Made by a program: the position numbers and the translations under genes
Notes under the pieces: model-generated
Databases searched by the model: none
Seen by the model: only the letters and a program-made list of their open reading frames with translations
What the model was told of the DNA's origin: nothing
Assembly (NCBI GenBank): GCA_021803645.1
Contig: JAJZLI010000002.1
Coordinates: 1 to 19,185 of the forward strand
Direction: 5' to 3'
DNA from: a bacterium
GTDB lineage: Bacteria > Patescibacteriota > Dojkabacteria > JAKAPS01 > JAJZLI01
DNA: 19,185 bases
Part shown: positions 7,436-13,223 of the stretch, piece by piece
Position numbering within the stretch: the first letter of the stretch is position 1
Layout of the letters: every line of letters begins with the position of its first letter

Positions 7436-8785
7436 ATGTCTATTTTTATTATATTAATTTCTATATACATTGTTTTCTCTATTTTTGTTATAAATTATCC
7501 TGAATATATTGTGCCCGCTATTCTCTTGTTATCTCCCTTAGAAAGGTTTAATATTAACATCGGTTTTTCCTTAACACCAATAATTGCATTTCTACCAGTT
7601 TTTTTATTATCTATATTGGTCAATTATCAAAGGATAAGTTTCAGTGATATTACAGACAATTTTTACATTTTCATATCGATTTTATTGATATTTTTGTCTG
7701 TTTTGCTTTCTTCTTTATTTTCAATTAATAAATTTATTTCTTTTAAATCCTTGTTCTATATTGTTCTTTCTATATTGTATTTTTATATAAGTTATATTTC
7801 GGTAATTTATTTTTGTAAGTTTCGCACTATTATATATTCTATATTCTTGATGCTTTTAATGATTTCTTCTTATGGTTTCTTTCAATATATTATATTTCTT
7901 ATTCATGGTTTTTCTGCTTTCAAAATGATTACTATATTACATTCAAATTCTATAAATCCTAATGCCTTTACTATTATATTATTTGGTATTAGATTTTTAA
8001 GACCAGATTCAACATTCAGTGATGTCAATACTGCATCCGGATTTGTGGGATTTTTTATCCCTATTTTATTGATGTTTATAACTTTTTCTAAATATCTTAG
8101 AAAAAGTTATCATAAATCTATAATTACAATTTTTTATATTATTTCTGTACTTACAATGCTATATTTTGTTTTAACTTTTTCTAAAGCATCATTTTTAGCT
8201 GTTATATGTGGTCTTATATTTTTGTTTTTGTATTATCGATTATATAAGAATAAATTCATACTTACCCTATTGTTTGCTATGGTATTAGGGATAATATTTA
8301 TTATTACGAAGATATTATTTTCACATAATATAGGGTTTTTCTTAGCAGCCCAAGAGTATTCTTTTAGGATACATTTGGTTCTATCTTTATATGCATTAAA
8401 AATTTTCCTAAAGTATCCTATCTTTGGATCAGGTTTAAGTACCTTTACGTATTATTTTGGACTATACATCAAACCCTTAATTAATTATCCTGTAAATAGC
8501 ATAGGTAGCCCTCCATTATTTTTACTATGGCTTTCAGAATTAGGTTTGGTAGGATTTTTATCTTATATTTTATTTATCATTAGTTATTTTAAGGTATTAT
8601 TTTTAAATATATCTGCTAAATACCAAAGAATTAAGTTGTTGAGACATATTTCTGTTGGTTTTATTGCAGGAATTATTTCCTTGATAGTGTCAAACTTCTT
8701 TCATTCTTATTTTACCTTAATTTTTGTTTGGGCATTTTTAGGTATAATATTGGGAATTTTACGTTTAAAAAATTTGTTGAAGTGA
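7436..8785 (+). CDS. O-antigen ligase / polymerase-like membrane protein (Wzy-C family)
   Basis: The protein is 449 aa if started at ATG 7436; the frame extends to a TTG at 7430 that overlaps the previous stop and is less likely. It is almost wholly hydrophobic, with about 11-12 membrane segments. The layout fits O-antigen ligase/polymerase proteins: a loop with RPDSTFSDVNTASGFVGFF (about residue 185), a TFSKASFLAVICG segment, and the late FRIHLVLSLYALKIFLKYPIFGSGLSTF block followed by LLWLSELGLVGFLSYIL, the usual long-loop and following helix. Such proteins polymerise or transfer lipid-linked glycans at the outer face of the membrane. No glycosyltransferase or flippase gene is next to it; its partner is the degenerate MreB just upstream. 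Family assignment is by pattern; the substrate is unknown. Confidence 0.7.
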   Translation: MSIFIILISIYIVFSIFVINYPEYIVPAILLLSPLERFNINIGFSLTPIIAFLPVFLLSILVNYQRISFSDITDNFYIFISILLIFLSVLLSSLFSINKFISFKSLFYIVLSILYFYISYISVIYFCKFRTIIYSIFLMLLMISSYGFFQYIIFLIHGFSAFKMITILHSNSINPNAFTIILFGIRFLRPDSTFSDVNTASGFVGFFIPILLMFITFSKYLRKSYHKSIITIFYIISVLTMLYFVLTFSKASFLAVICGLIFLFLYYRLYKNKFILTLLFAMVLGIIFIITKILFSHNIGFFLAAQEYSFRIHLVLSLYALKIFLKYPIFGSGLSTFTYYFGLYIKPLINYPVNSIGSPPLFLLWLSELGLVGFLSYILFIISYFKVLFLNISAKYQRIKLLRHISVGFIAGIISLIVSNFFHSYFTLIFVWAFLGIILGILRLKNLLK

Positions 8786-8797
8786 TTAGGGAGTATA

Positions 8798-8821
8798 GCT
8801 AATTTAGCTATATAAATTAGC
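8798..8821 (+). other. Hairpin after the ligase-like gene
   Basis: GCTAATTTA (8798-8806) and TAAATTAGC (8813-8821) pair over nine bases around GCTATA. No T-run follows on the plus strand, so it may be a 3'-end stabiliser or a weak terminator for the 6420-8785 operon. Confidence 0.4.
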
Positions 8822-8828
8822 GTTATAC

Positions 8829-8851
8829 AAAAATAGAGGCTTTAATGCCTC
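8829..8851 (-). terminator. Terminator of the rplJ-rplL operon
   Basis: On the minus strand GAGGC pairs with GCCTC (8847-8851 and 8836-8840) around ATTAAA and is followed by TATTTTTG. It lies 36 bp after the rplL stop and ends the ribosomal transcript, so rpoBC is not joined to it. Confidence 0.75.
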
Positions 8852-8886
8852 CACTTCTGTATAAACAATATTATTTAAGTTAAATT

Positions 8887-9291
8887 TTACTTTAATTCTA
8901 CCTTTGCACCTGCATCTTCCAAGGATTTTTTTATTTTCTCTGCTTCTTCTTTATTGACACCTTCTTTTACAGGTTTTGGTGCAGATTCTACAAGATCCTT
9001 TGCTTCCTTAAGACCTAAATCAGGATTTATTGTTCTTATAGCTTTGATAACCTCTATCTTTTTCTCACCACTTGCTGATAGTATAACATCAAAAGATGTT
9101 TTTTCCTCTTTTACTTCACCTTCATTTGAGGATCCTCCATTTCCTTGAGCAGGTTGTTGCATCATCTGTATTGGTGCAGATGCTTTAATATCAAATTTCT
9201 CTTCTATTAATTTTACTAACTTAGACAGATCTAATAAGTTTAATTTTGATATTTCTTCTACTATTTTATCTAATTTATTTTCTTCAGTCAT
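8887..9291 (-). CDS. rplL: Ribosomal protein bL12 (L7/L12)
   Basis: bL12 forms the flexible stalk dimers that recruit translation GTPases. At 134 aa it is slightly longer than usual. The N-terminal dimerisation helices are LDKIVEEISKLNLLDLSKLVKLIEEKF, the hinge is Gln/Gly/Ser-rich (QQPAQGNGGSSNEGE) and the C-terminal domain is canonical (GEKKIEVIKAIRTI, GLKEAKDLVESAPKPVKEG, AGAKVELK). Its ATG overlaps the rplJ stop by one base (TAATG), and a strong AGGGGGTG Shine-Dalgarno lies inside the end of rplJ. That is one of the few clear ribosome-binding sites in this window and fits the several-fold higher synthesis of bL12 over uL10. Confidence 0.97.
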   Translation of the reverse strand: MTEENKLDKIVEEISKLNLLDLSKLVKLIEEKFDIKASAPIQMMQQPAQGNGGSSNEGEVKEEKTSFDVILSASGEKKIEVIKAIRTINPDLGLKEAKDLVESAPKPVKEGVNKEEAEKIKKSLEDAGAKVELK

Positions 9292-9830
9292 TATGATTTC
9301 ACCCCCTTGATATTTTTTTCCTCTAAATTTTTTATAACATTAATTAAGTTTATTGTTTCCATTTTTAATAAAAGACATAATTTTGTTAAATTACCATTTA
9401 AGTCCGTAATTAATGACAACATTAAAGCTTCTCTAGAATTTATCGTACTAAGATCTTTTATGTCTTCAATTGAATATATATTGTCATTTAAAATTGCAAA
9501 TTTTAATTTAGATCTAGTTTCTTCTGAAAACTTTAAAATTTCTTTTGCTACTAAATTTTGTTGATCATTTGTTATAATAACAGCATTATAACCTTCAATT
9601 TGACTTATTAATGATTCTTTTCCTGCCTTTGTTAATGCAATTTTAAACAGTGTATTTTTTAAAAGTTTGTTTTTAGTATTAGGGGCAATTTTTTGTAGAT
9701 TATTTTTTAATGTATTTATTGACTTTATATTGACACTACGTGTATCTACAAAGAAAAAGGAGTTATTATTTTGTAACTCATTTACATATTCAGATATAAT
9801 CTTTTGTTTTTTTATTTTACTAATAGCCAT
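9291..9830 (-). CDS. rplJ: Ribosomal protein uL10
   Basis: uL10 anchors the bL12 stalk to 23S rRNA. The 179-aa protein has the normal N-terminal RNA-binding start (MAISKIKKQKIISEYVNELQ), the VDTRSVN strand, NTLFKIALTKAG and a C-terminal helical tail with MLSLITDLNGNLTKLCLLLK for bL12 dimers. Translation is coupled to rplL through the TAATG overlap. A leader of about 100 nt with an L10-binding-like structure and its own promoter precede it, so the pair can be expressed and feedback-controlled apart from rplKA. Confidence 0.96.
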   Translation of the reverse strand: MAISKIKKQKIISEYVNELQNNNSFFFVDTRSVNIKSINTLKNNLQKIAPNTKNKLLKNTLFKIALTKAGKESLISQIEGYNAVIITNDQQNLVAKEILKFSEETRSKLKFAILNDNIYSIEDIKDLSTINSREALMLSLITDLNGNLTKLCLLLKMETINLINVIKNLEEKNIKGVKS

Positions 9831-9875
9831 AATAAACTCGACTTATCAGTCTTAATTAATATTTAAATAAAGAAG

Positions 9876-9932
9876 GTAGTCTCAATAGGTTTTTATATTT
9901 TAATCGTAGATGACCCTATTTTCTTAGACTAC
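9876..9932 (-). promoter_or_regulatory. L10 leader RNA (autoregulatory site)
   Basis: Read on the minus strand, GTAGTCT (9926-9932) pairs with AGACTAC (9876-9882), and AATAGG (9915-9920) pairs with CCTATT (9884-9889). Between the stems is an asymmetric loop, AAGAA opposite G, which can be drawn as a UAA bulge with GA facing GA, close to the kink-turn known in L10 leaders. It begins at the predicted transcript start and lies 45 nt before rplJ. The known role of this element is binding of the L10-L12 complex to repress rplJL. Confidence 0.7.
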
Positions 9933-9936
9933 GTTG

Positions 9937-9965
9937 ATTGTATATTAAAATCATCCTTTAGTCAA
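9937..9965 (-). promoter_or_regulatory. rplJ-rplL promoter
   Basis: TTGACT (9960-9965), an exact 17-bp spacer and TACAAT (9937-9942) on the minus strand form a strong sigma70 match. The predicted start near 9930-9932 coincides with the first bases of the L10-leader stem, which supports both calls. Confidence 0.75.
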
Positions 9966-9986
9966 ATTAGATTGCACCTAATTTGA
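9962..9986 (-). other. Hairpin between rplA and rplJ
   Basis: TCAAATTAG (9962-9970) and CTAATTTGA (9978-9986) form nine perfect pairs around a 7-nt loop, 34 bp after the rplA stop and overlapping the rplJ -35 box. There is no T-run, so it may be a weak terminator or processing site that separates rplKA from rplJL. Confidence 0.4.
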
Positions 9987-10020
9987 ACAATAATACTAAA
10001 TACTTTGAAAATATTCTTAA

Positions 10021-10710
10021 TTAGATTATAGAAATAACCTCATTATTATTTAATTTTATGGATGGTCCCATAGTAGGGCATAGAAATATACCCTTTACTA
10101 TTTGTGTGATTGGTTTAGGTAATACTGTATTTATTGACCTTATAGCTTCTAAGAAGTTGTCTTTTAACTCTGCATTACTGTTATCTACCTTACCTATAAC
10201 AAGATGGATATTTCCTGTACTATCTGATTTGAAGTCATATTTTCCCCTTCTATAACTTTCTGCAACCTCCTTTAAATTGTTTGTGACGGTATTTGTTTTT
10301 GGGTTTGGCATTAAACCCTTTGGGCCGAGTATCCTTCCTATTGATCCAAGTTTTGGCATAATATCAGGAGTTGCAATTATAAGGTCAAATTCACTCCATC
10401 CGTTAGCTATTTTTTCTATATATTCTTCTGACCCAATATAATCATATAATTTTTTTATTTCTTCTGAAATATCCTTTTGATCTGTTAATAGAAGTATTTT
10501 CTTTTCACCACCAAATTTGTGTTTATATGTAATACTTCCTCTAATGATACGATTAGGATTTTTCTTATCCATAATTGTTGATAAATGCAGTTCTACATTA
10601 GAATTAAATTTTGCTATTGATAATCCTTTTACAGCTGTAAATGATTCTTCTAATGAATACTTTTCTTTTTTTATATTGAGTTTTGTTAAGTAGTTTCTAG
10701 ATCTTTTCAT
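10021..10710 (-). CDS. rplA: Ribosomal protein uL1
   Basis: uL1 forms the L1 stalk that helps move deacylated tRNA out of the E site. I chose ATG 10710 (MKRSRNYLTKLN, 229 aa) over a longer frame to 10761, because the longer one overlaps rplK by more than 40 bases and adds no family sequence. The fold markers are present: EESFTAVKGLSIAKFNSNVELHL, then IATPDIMPKLGSIGRILGPKGLMPNPKTNTVT, and the late FLEAIRSINTVLPKP. Seven bases separate it from rplK, so the two are co-transcribed. uL1 is missing from some CPR lineages, so its presence narrows the candidates a little. Confidence 0.95.
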   Translation of the reverse strand: MKRSRNYLTKLNIKKEKYSLEESFTAVKGLSIAKFNSNVELHLSTIMDKKNPNRIIRGSITYKHKFGGEKKILLLTDQKDISEEIKKLYDYIGSEEYIEKIANGWSEFDLIIATPDIMPKLGSIGRILGPKGLMPNPKTNTVTNNLKEVAESYRRGKYDFKSDSTGNIHLVIGKVDNSNAELKDNFLEAIRSINTVLPKPITQIVKGIFLCPTMGPSIKLNNNEVISII

Positions 10711-10717
10711 TCTATAT

Positions 10718-11143
10718 TTATTCTTCAACTTCGACGCCCATATTTTTTGCAGTTCCTGCAATTATTTTTTGTGCTTGTATTATATCTTTAGTATTTAAAT
10801 CTGGTAATTTTGTTGTTGCAATCTCTTCTAGTTGTTTTTTTGATAATTTACCTACTTTTTCTTTAAGTGGTGATCCTGACCCCTTTTCGATATTCAGTGA
10901 CTTTTTTATTAATATTGATGCAGGAGGTGTTTTTATTATGAAATCAAAGCTTCTGTCTTCATAAATTGTTATTACTGTTGGAAAGGAGGTATCTCCATTT
11001 TCTTTAGTTTTTGCATTGAACTGGTTACAAAATTCCATTATGTTTACACCATGTTGCCCTAATGCAGGTCCAATTGGTGGAGTAGGGGTAGCTTTTCCTG
11101 CTTTAATTAATAGTTTTACTTGGGTCTTTATTTTTTTTGCCAT
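10718..11143 (-). CDS. rplK: Ribosomal protein uL11
   Basis: uL11 binds the GTPase-associated centre of 23S rRNA. The 141-aa protein is full length with family signatures KLLIKAGKATPTPPIGPALGQHGVNIMEFCNQFNAKT at the start, the TPPASILIKK loop in the middle and TAKNMGVEVEE at the end. It starts 6 bp after the nusG stop and ends 7 bp before rplA, within one transcript. No clear Shine-Dalgarno is visible. Confidence 0.97.
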   Translation of the reverse strand: MAKKIKTQVKLLIKAGKATPTPPIGPALGQHGVNIMEFCNQFNAKTKENGDTSFPTVITIYEDRSFDFIIKTPPASILIKKSLNIEKGSGSPLKEKVGKLSKKQLEEIATTKLPDLNTKDIIQAQKIIAGTAKNMGVEVEE

Positions 11144-11149
11144 ATATTT

Positions 11150-11701
11150 TTATATTAATCTTATTTGCATTAAATCTAACTCTACAGGAGTTTCTCTTCC
11201 GAATATAGAAATTAATATTTTTACTTTACCTTTTTCTTCGTTAATCTCGCTTATTTTACCATTGAAATCTTTAAATGCTCCATCTATGACAACTATTGCA
11301 TCTCCTACATTAAATGATGTCTGTATTGTTGGTGCATCAATTTCTATAAATTTAAGTATTGCTTCGACCTCATTTTCCTTTAAAGGTATAGGTTTTGATC
11401 CCGTTCCCACAAACCCTGTTACCCCTTGTGTGTCACGAATTATTGGCCATGTTTGGTTATTTAAATCCATGTTTATTAGTATATACCCTGGAAGTATTTT
11501 ATCTTTTATTCTTCTTTTCTTCCCTTCATTGATAATGGTTTTGTTCCTCATTGGAATAACTATATCCTTAATATAATCACTAACCCCTGAGTTTTCTGCC
11601 CTTTGCTTTAAAATTATTGATATCTTTTTCTCATATCCTGTAAAGACATTTATGGCATACCATTTAAAATTTCCGGTTGTAGTGTTATCTTCTTCTTTCA
11701 T
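11150..11701 (-). CDS. nusG: Transcription elongation/antitermination factor NusG
   Basis: NusG binds the RNA polymerase clamp and links it to Rho or the ribosome. The 183-aa protein has a short acidic tail, then the NGN domain (FKWYAINVFTGYEKKISIILKQRAE, KDKILPGYILINMDLNNQTW, VTGFVGTGSKPIPL) and a C-terminal KOW domain (FNVGDAIVVIDGAFKDFNGKISEINEEKGKVKILISIFGRETPVELDL). It sits between secE and rplK, its usual place. The window also holds rho, its main partner. Confidence 0.97.
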   Translation of the reverse strand: MKEEDNTTTGNFKWYAINVFTGYEKKISIILKQRAENSGVSDYIKDIVIPMRNKTIINEGKKRRIKDKILPGYILINMDLNNQTWPIIRDTQGVTGFVGTGSKPIPLKENEVEAILKFIEIDAPTIQTSFNVGDAIVVIDGAFKDFNGKISEINEEKGKVKILISIFGRETPVELDLMQIRLI

Positions 11702-11710
11702 TAATATATT

Positions 11711-11890
11711 TTATATTATATTTAATAATAGTTTTTGAAATATTAAATCAATTCCAAATAAGAACAAGCTAATTGTTGTTGCAATAACTATAGTAGATAC
11801 TGTTGAATTATAAAGGTTTTTCCCAACGTACCACTTAGTATTCTTTAGTTCAAGCAAAATCTCTTTTAAAAATATAAAAACTACTTTCAT
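11711..11890 (-). CDS. secE: Preprotein translocase subunit SecE (minimal form)
   Basis: SecE clamps SecY in the Sec translocon. The 59-aa product begins MKVVFIFLKEILLELKNTKWYVGKNLY, matching the amphipathic FLKEVxxELKKVxWP helix of the family, then has one membrane helix (VSTIVIATTISLFLFGIDLIFQ). It is the single-helix form common outside enterobacteria and lies just upstream of nusG, ending 9 bp before the nusG start. It is too short for many ORF callers. Position and sequence agree, so the call is firm. Confidence 0.92.
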   Translation of the reverse strand: MKVVFIFLKEILLELKNTKWYVGKNLYNSTVSTIVIATTISLFLFGIDLIFQKLLLNII

Positions 11891-11907
11891 ATAAGTTTAG
11901 ATTTTTA

Positions 11908-11936
11908 ATAATATCAAAAAATACTTTTATAATCAA
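11908..11936 (-). promoter_or_regulatory. Possible internal promoter before secE
   Basis: On the minus strand TTGATT (11931-11936), a 17-bp spacer and TATTAT (11908-11913) follow tRNA-Trp directly. It could let secE-nusG-rplKA be transcribed apart from the tRNAs, but chance matches are common in sequence this AT-rich. Confidence 0.3.
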
Positions 11937-11937
11937 A

Positions 11938-12008
11938 CAGGTTCAGAGGGAATCGAACCCACGTTATTGGTTTTGGAGACCAATGTTCTACCGCTGAACT
12001 ATGAACCT
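11938..12008 (-). tRNA. tRNA-Trp(CCA)
   Basis: The minus-strand cloverleaf has acceptor AGGTTCA/TGAACCT, D stem GTTC/GAAC, anticodon stem TTGGT/ACCAA with loop CTCCAAA (anticodon CCA), T loop TTCGATT and discriminator G. The 3' CCA is not encoded. Its first base touches the rpmG stop codon. tRNA-Trp just upstream of secE is a widely conserved bacterial arrangement. Confidence 0.95.
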
Positions 12009-12176
12009 TTATTTTTTTGTCTCAACATGTAAAGTGTGTTGTTTACAAGTTGGACAAAATTTTTTAAGTTCTATTTTGTCCTTGTTATTTAGAATATTCT
12101 TTTCTGTTGTGTAATTTTTATTATTACATTTTGTGCATTCTAAATATATATACCTTCTTGCTTCTTTTTTTGCCAT
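12009..12176 (-). CDS. rpmG: Ribosomal protein bL33, zinc-binding form
   Basis: The 55-aa protein begins MAKKEARRYIYLECTKCNNKNYTTEKN and ends CPTCKQHTLHVETKK. The two CxxC pairs (Cys14/17 and Cys41/44) mark the zinc-binding form of bL33, a 50S protein near the E site. It lies between tRNA-Thr(GGT) and tRNA-Trp, and its TAA stop directly abuts the 5' end of tRNA-Trp. RNase P cleavage at that tRNA would therefore trim the mRNA exactly at the stop codon. rpmG before secE-nusG is a common order. Confidence 0.95.
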   Translation of the reverse strand: MAKKEARRYIYLECTKCNNKNYTTEKNILNNKDKIELKKFCPTCKQHTLHVETKK

Positions 12177-12208
12177 AATATTTAACGTGTCTAAAAATAC
12201 TTTTAGAA

Positions 12209-12281
12209 AGCCTAGAAGCGGACTTGAACCGCCGATCTTTCCCTTACCATGGGAATGCTCTGCCGGCTGAGCTATCTAGGC
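12209..12281 (-). tRNA. tRNA-Thr(GGT)
   Basis: The cloverleaf has acceptor GCCTAGA/TCTAGGC, D arm GCTCAGCCGGCAGAGC, anticodon stem TTCCC/GGGAA with loop ATGGTAA (anticodon GGT), T arm GGCGG-TTCAAGT-CCGCT (last pair G-T) and discriminator T. CCA is not encoded. Confidence 0.94.
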
Positions 12282-12413
12282 AGAGTTTCATAAATACCCA
12301 ATTATAAACAATCTTTATTTTAAGAATTCTAATTAGATATAAGTATTGGTCACTATTTTACCAATTTAGTATCATCTTATCAAGTTTTATACAACTTTGC
12401 TTGAAATTTTGTA

Positions 12414-12496
12414 TGCAGAGGGAAGGATTCGAACCTTCGTAGCCATAAGGCAACTGATTTACAGTCAGCCGCGATTGTCCACTCCGCCACCTCTGC
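12414..12496 (-). tRNA. tRNA-Tyr(GTA)
   Basis: This is a class II tRNA with a long variable arm, as expected of bacterial tRNA-Tyr. Acceptor GCAGAGG pairs with CCTCTGC, the anticodon loop is CTGTAAA (anticodon GTA), the T arm is GAAGG-TTCGAAT-CCTTC and the discriminator is A. The 132-bp gap to tRNA-Thr(GGT) holds only small AT hairpins; tRNA-Gly, found there in many bacteria, is absent. Confidence 0.94.
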
Positions 12497-12504
12497 ATTT
12501 CAAA

Positions 12505-12576
12505 AGCCTTCTGTCAGATTTGGACTGACGACCTGCTGTTTACAAAACAGCTGCTCTACCGCTGAGCTAAGAAGGC
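12505..12576 (-). tRNA. tRNA-Thr(TGT)
   Basis: Acceptor GCCTTCT/AGAAGGC, D arm GCTCAGCGGTAGAGC and anticodon stem GCTGT/ACAGC with loop TTTGTAA (anticodon TGT) are all regular. The T arm is GTCAG-TCCAAAT-CTGAC, with C where nearly all elongator tRNAs have T55. Discriminator is T and CCA is not encoded. It is the first mature tRNA of the operon. Confidence 0.92.
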
Positions 12577-12632
12577 TTAAAAATTTAAGCAGATTTTATA
12601 CAAAATCCTGAGATAAAGCAAATTCTTTAAAT

Positions 12633-12766
12633 TGGCTCATCTGCTAAGTATGATTCCTTATTTTTATAAATTTAGAACTCAAATATAATCCAAGTTAGAA
12701 TTATAATGATATTGTCCTAATAAGGATTGATTGTTGAATCATATAAAATAGCAATTTGATGAGCCA
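12633..12766 (-). ncRNA. Long interrupted-hairpin RNA (6S-like) at the 5' end of the tRNA operon
   Basis: Four nested inverted repeats fold 134 nt into one long hairpin. On the minus strand, TGGCTCATC (12758-12766) pairs with GATGAGCCA (12633-12641), TGCTA (12749-12753) with TAGCA (12642-12646), ATGATTC (12736-12742) with GAATCAT (12650-12656) and CCTTATT (12719-12725) with AATAAGG (12656-12662). Unpaired bulges of 4, 6 and 10 nt lie almost only on the 5' strand. The 5' end falls at a promoter's expected start. Paired ends, rod shape and AU-rich bulges recall 6S RNA, but I see no diagnostic 6S sequence. A leader controlling the tRNA-rpmG-secE-nusG operon is the other option. It is not a T-box. 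Confidence 0.5.
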
Positions 12767-12771
12767 CTTAT

Positions 12772-12801
12772 ATTATAGCAAAATTTAAAATATTTTATCA
12801 T
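12772..12801 (-). promoter_or_regulatory. Promoter of the tRNA-rpmG-secE-nusG-rplKA operon
   Basis: A perfect TATAAT (12772-12777, minus strand) has a weak ATGATA (12796-12801) as -35 with an 18-bp spacer. The predicted start at 12765-12766 is the first base pair of the long hairpin RNA. An inverted repeat (12795-12803 with 12815-12822, one bulged T) overlaps the -35. Confidence 0.6.
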
Positions 12802-12848
12802 CCATTATCTTTTAGGTGATAAGTATATTGTTAAATTTATAATATATT

Positions 12849-12874
12849 TATCATATTAATATATTAATATGATA
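12849..12874 (+). repeat. 26-bp perfect AT palindrome
   Basis: Bases 12849-12861 are the exact reverse complement of 12862-12874. It sits between the divergent tRNA-operon and rpmB promoters. Nearly all A/T, with one G/C pair, it could extrude as a cruciform or bind a dimeric regulator. Apart from this and the listed promoters, I see nothing else in the 12777-13013 gap. Confidence 0.7.
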
Positions 12875-12950
12875 TTTATATATTATTTATATTTATTAAT
12901 ATGGATAAAATATTTTTATATAAATTTTATTTATTTTTTAATTTTAGTAT

Positions 12951-12978
12951 TTGTAATATACAATATTTTTGGTATAAT
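12951..12978 (+). promoter_or_regulatory. rpmB promoter
   Basis: TTGTAA (12951-12956), a 16-bp spacer and TATAAT (12973-12978) preceded by TGG, which supplies an extended -10. The start would be near 12985, about 30 nt before the rpmB ATG. Confidence 0.6.
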
Positions 12979-13013
12979 AACTGAAATAATAATTTGTATA
13001 ACTAATTTTAATT

Positions 13014-13223
13014 ATGTCTAGAGTTTGTGATTTTTGTGGTAAAGGTGTCCTTGTAGTGAATAATATTAGCCATAAAGCTTCTGGTGGTTGGGCAAAAAAG
13101 GCCCCAAAGACCAAAAGAAGGTTATTTCCTAATTTACGAAAGATAAAATATCATGATATTGGGGGAAATACTATTCAGTCTAAAATTTGTATGGAATGTT
13201 ATAAAAACATTAGTTTAAAATAA
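13014..13223 (+). CDS. rpmB: Ribosomal protein bL28, zinc-binding form
   Basis: The 69-aa protein has the bL28 pattern: CDFCGKGVLVVNNISHKASGGW, then TKRRLFPNLRKIKY, and a C-terminal CMEC pair. CxxC at 6/9 and 59/62 mark the zinc-binding form of this 50S assembly protein. It has its own promoter and is monocistronic, because the next plus-strand bases overlap the end of the convergent priA by nine bases. No Shine-Dalgarno is visible before the ATG. Confidence 0.95.
   Translation: MSRVCDFCGKGVLVVNNISHKASGGWAKKAPKTKRRLFPNLRKIKYHDIGGNTIQSKICMECYKNISLK

Noticed and set aside
11016..11576. 186-codon open frame on the plus strand across rplK and nusG
   Set aside because: It lies antisense to two unmistakable genes and resembles no family; AT-rich coding DNA leaves such frames open by chance.
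12282..12413. Decayed tRNA-Gly between tRNA-Thr(GGT) and tRNA-Tyr
   Set aside because: Only small AT hairpins (such as ATTGGT/ACCAAT) are present; no acceptor, anticodon arm or T loop can be assembled.
12633..12766. T-box riboswitch
   Set aside because: No AGGGTGGNACCGCG antiterminator motif or specifier loop, and the downstream genes are tRNAs rather than a synthetase or amino-acid gene.
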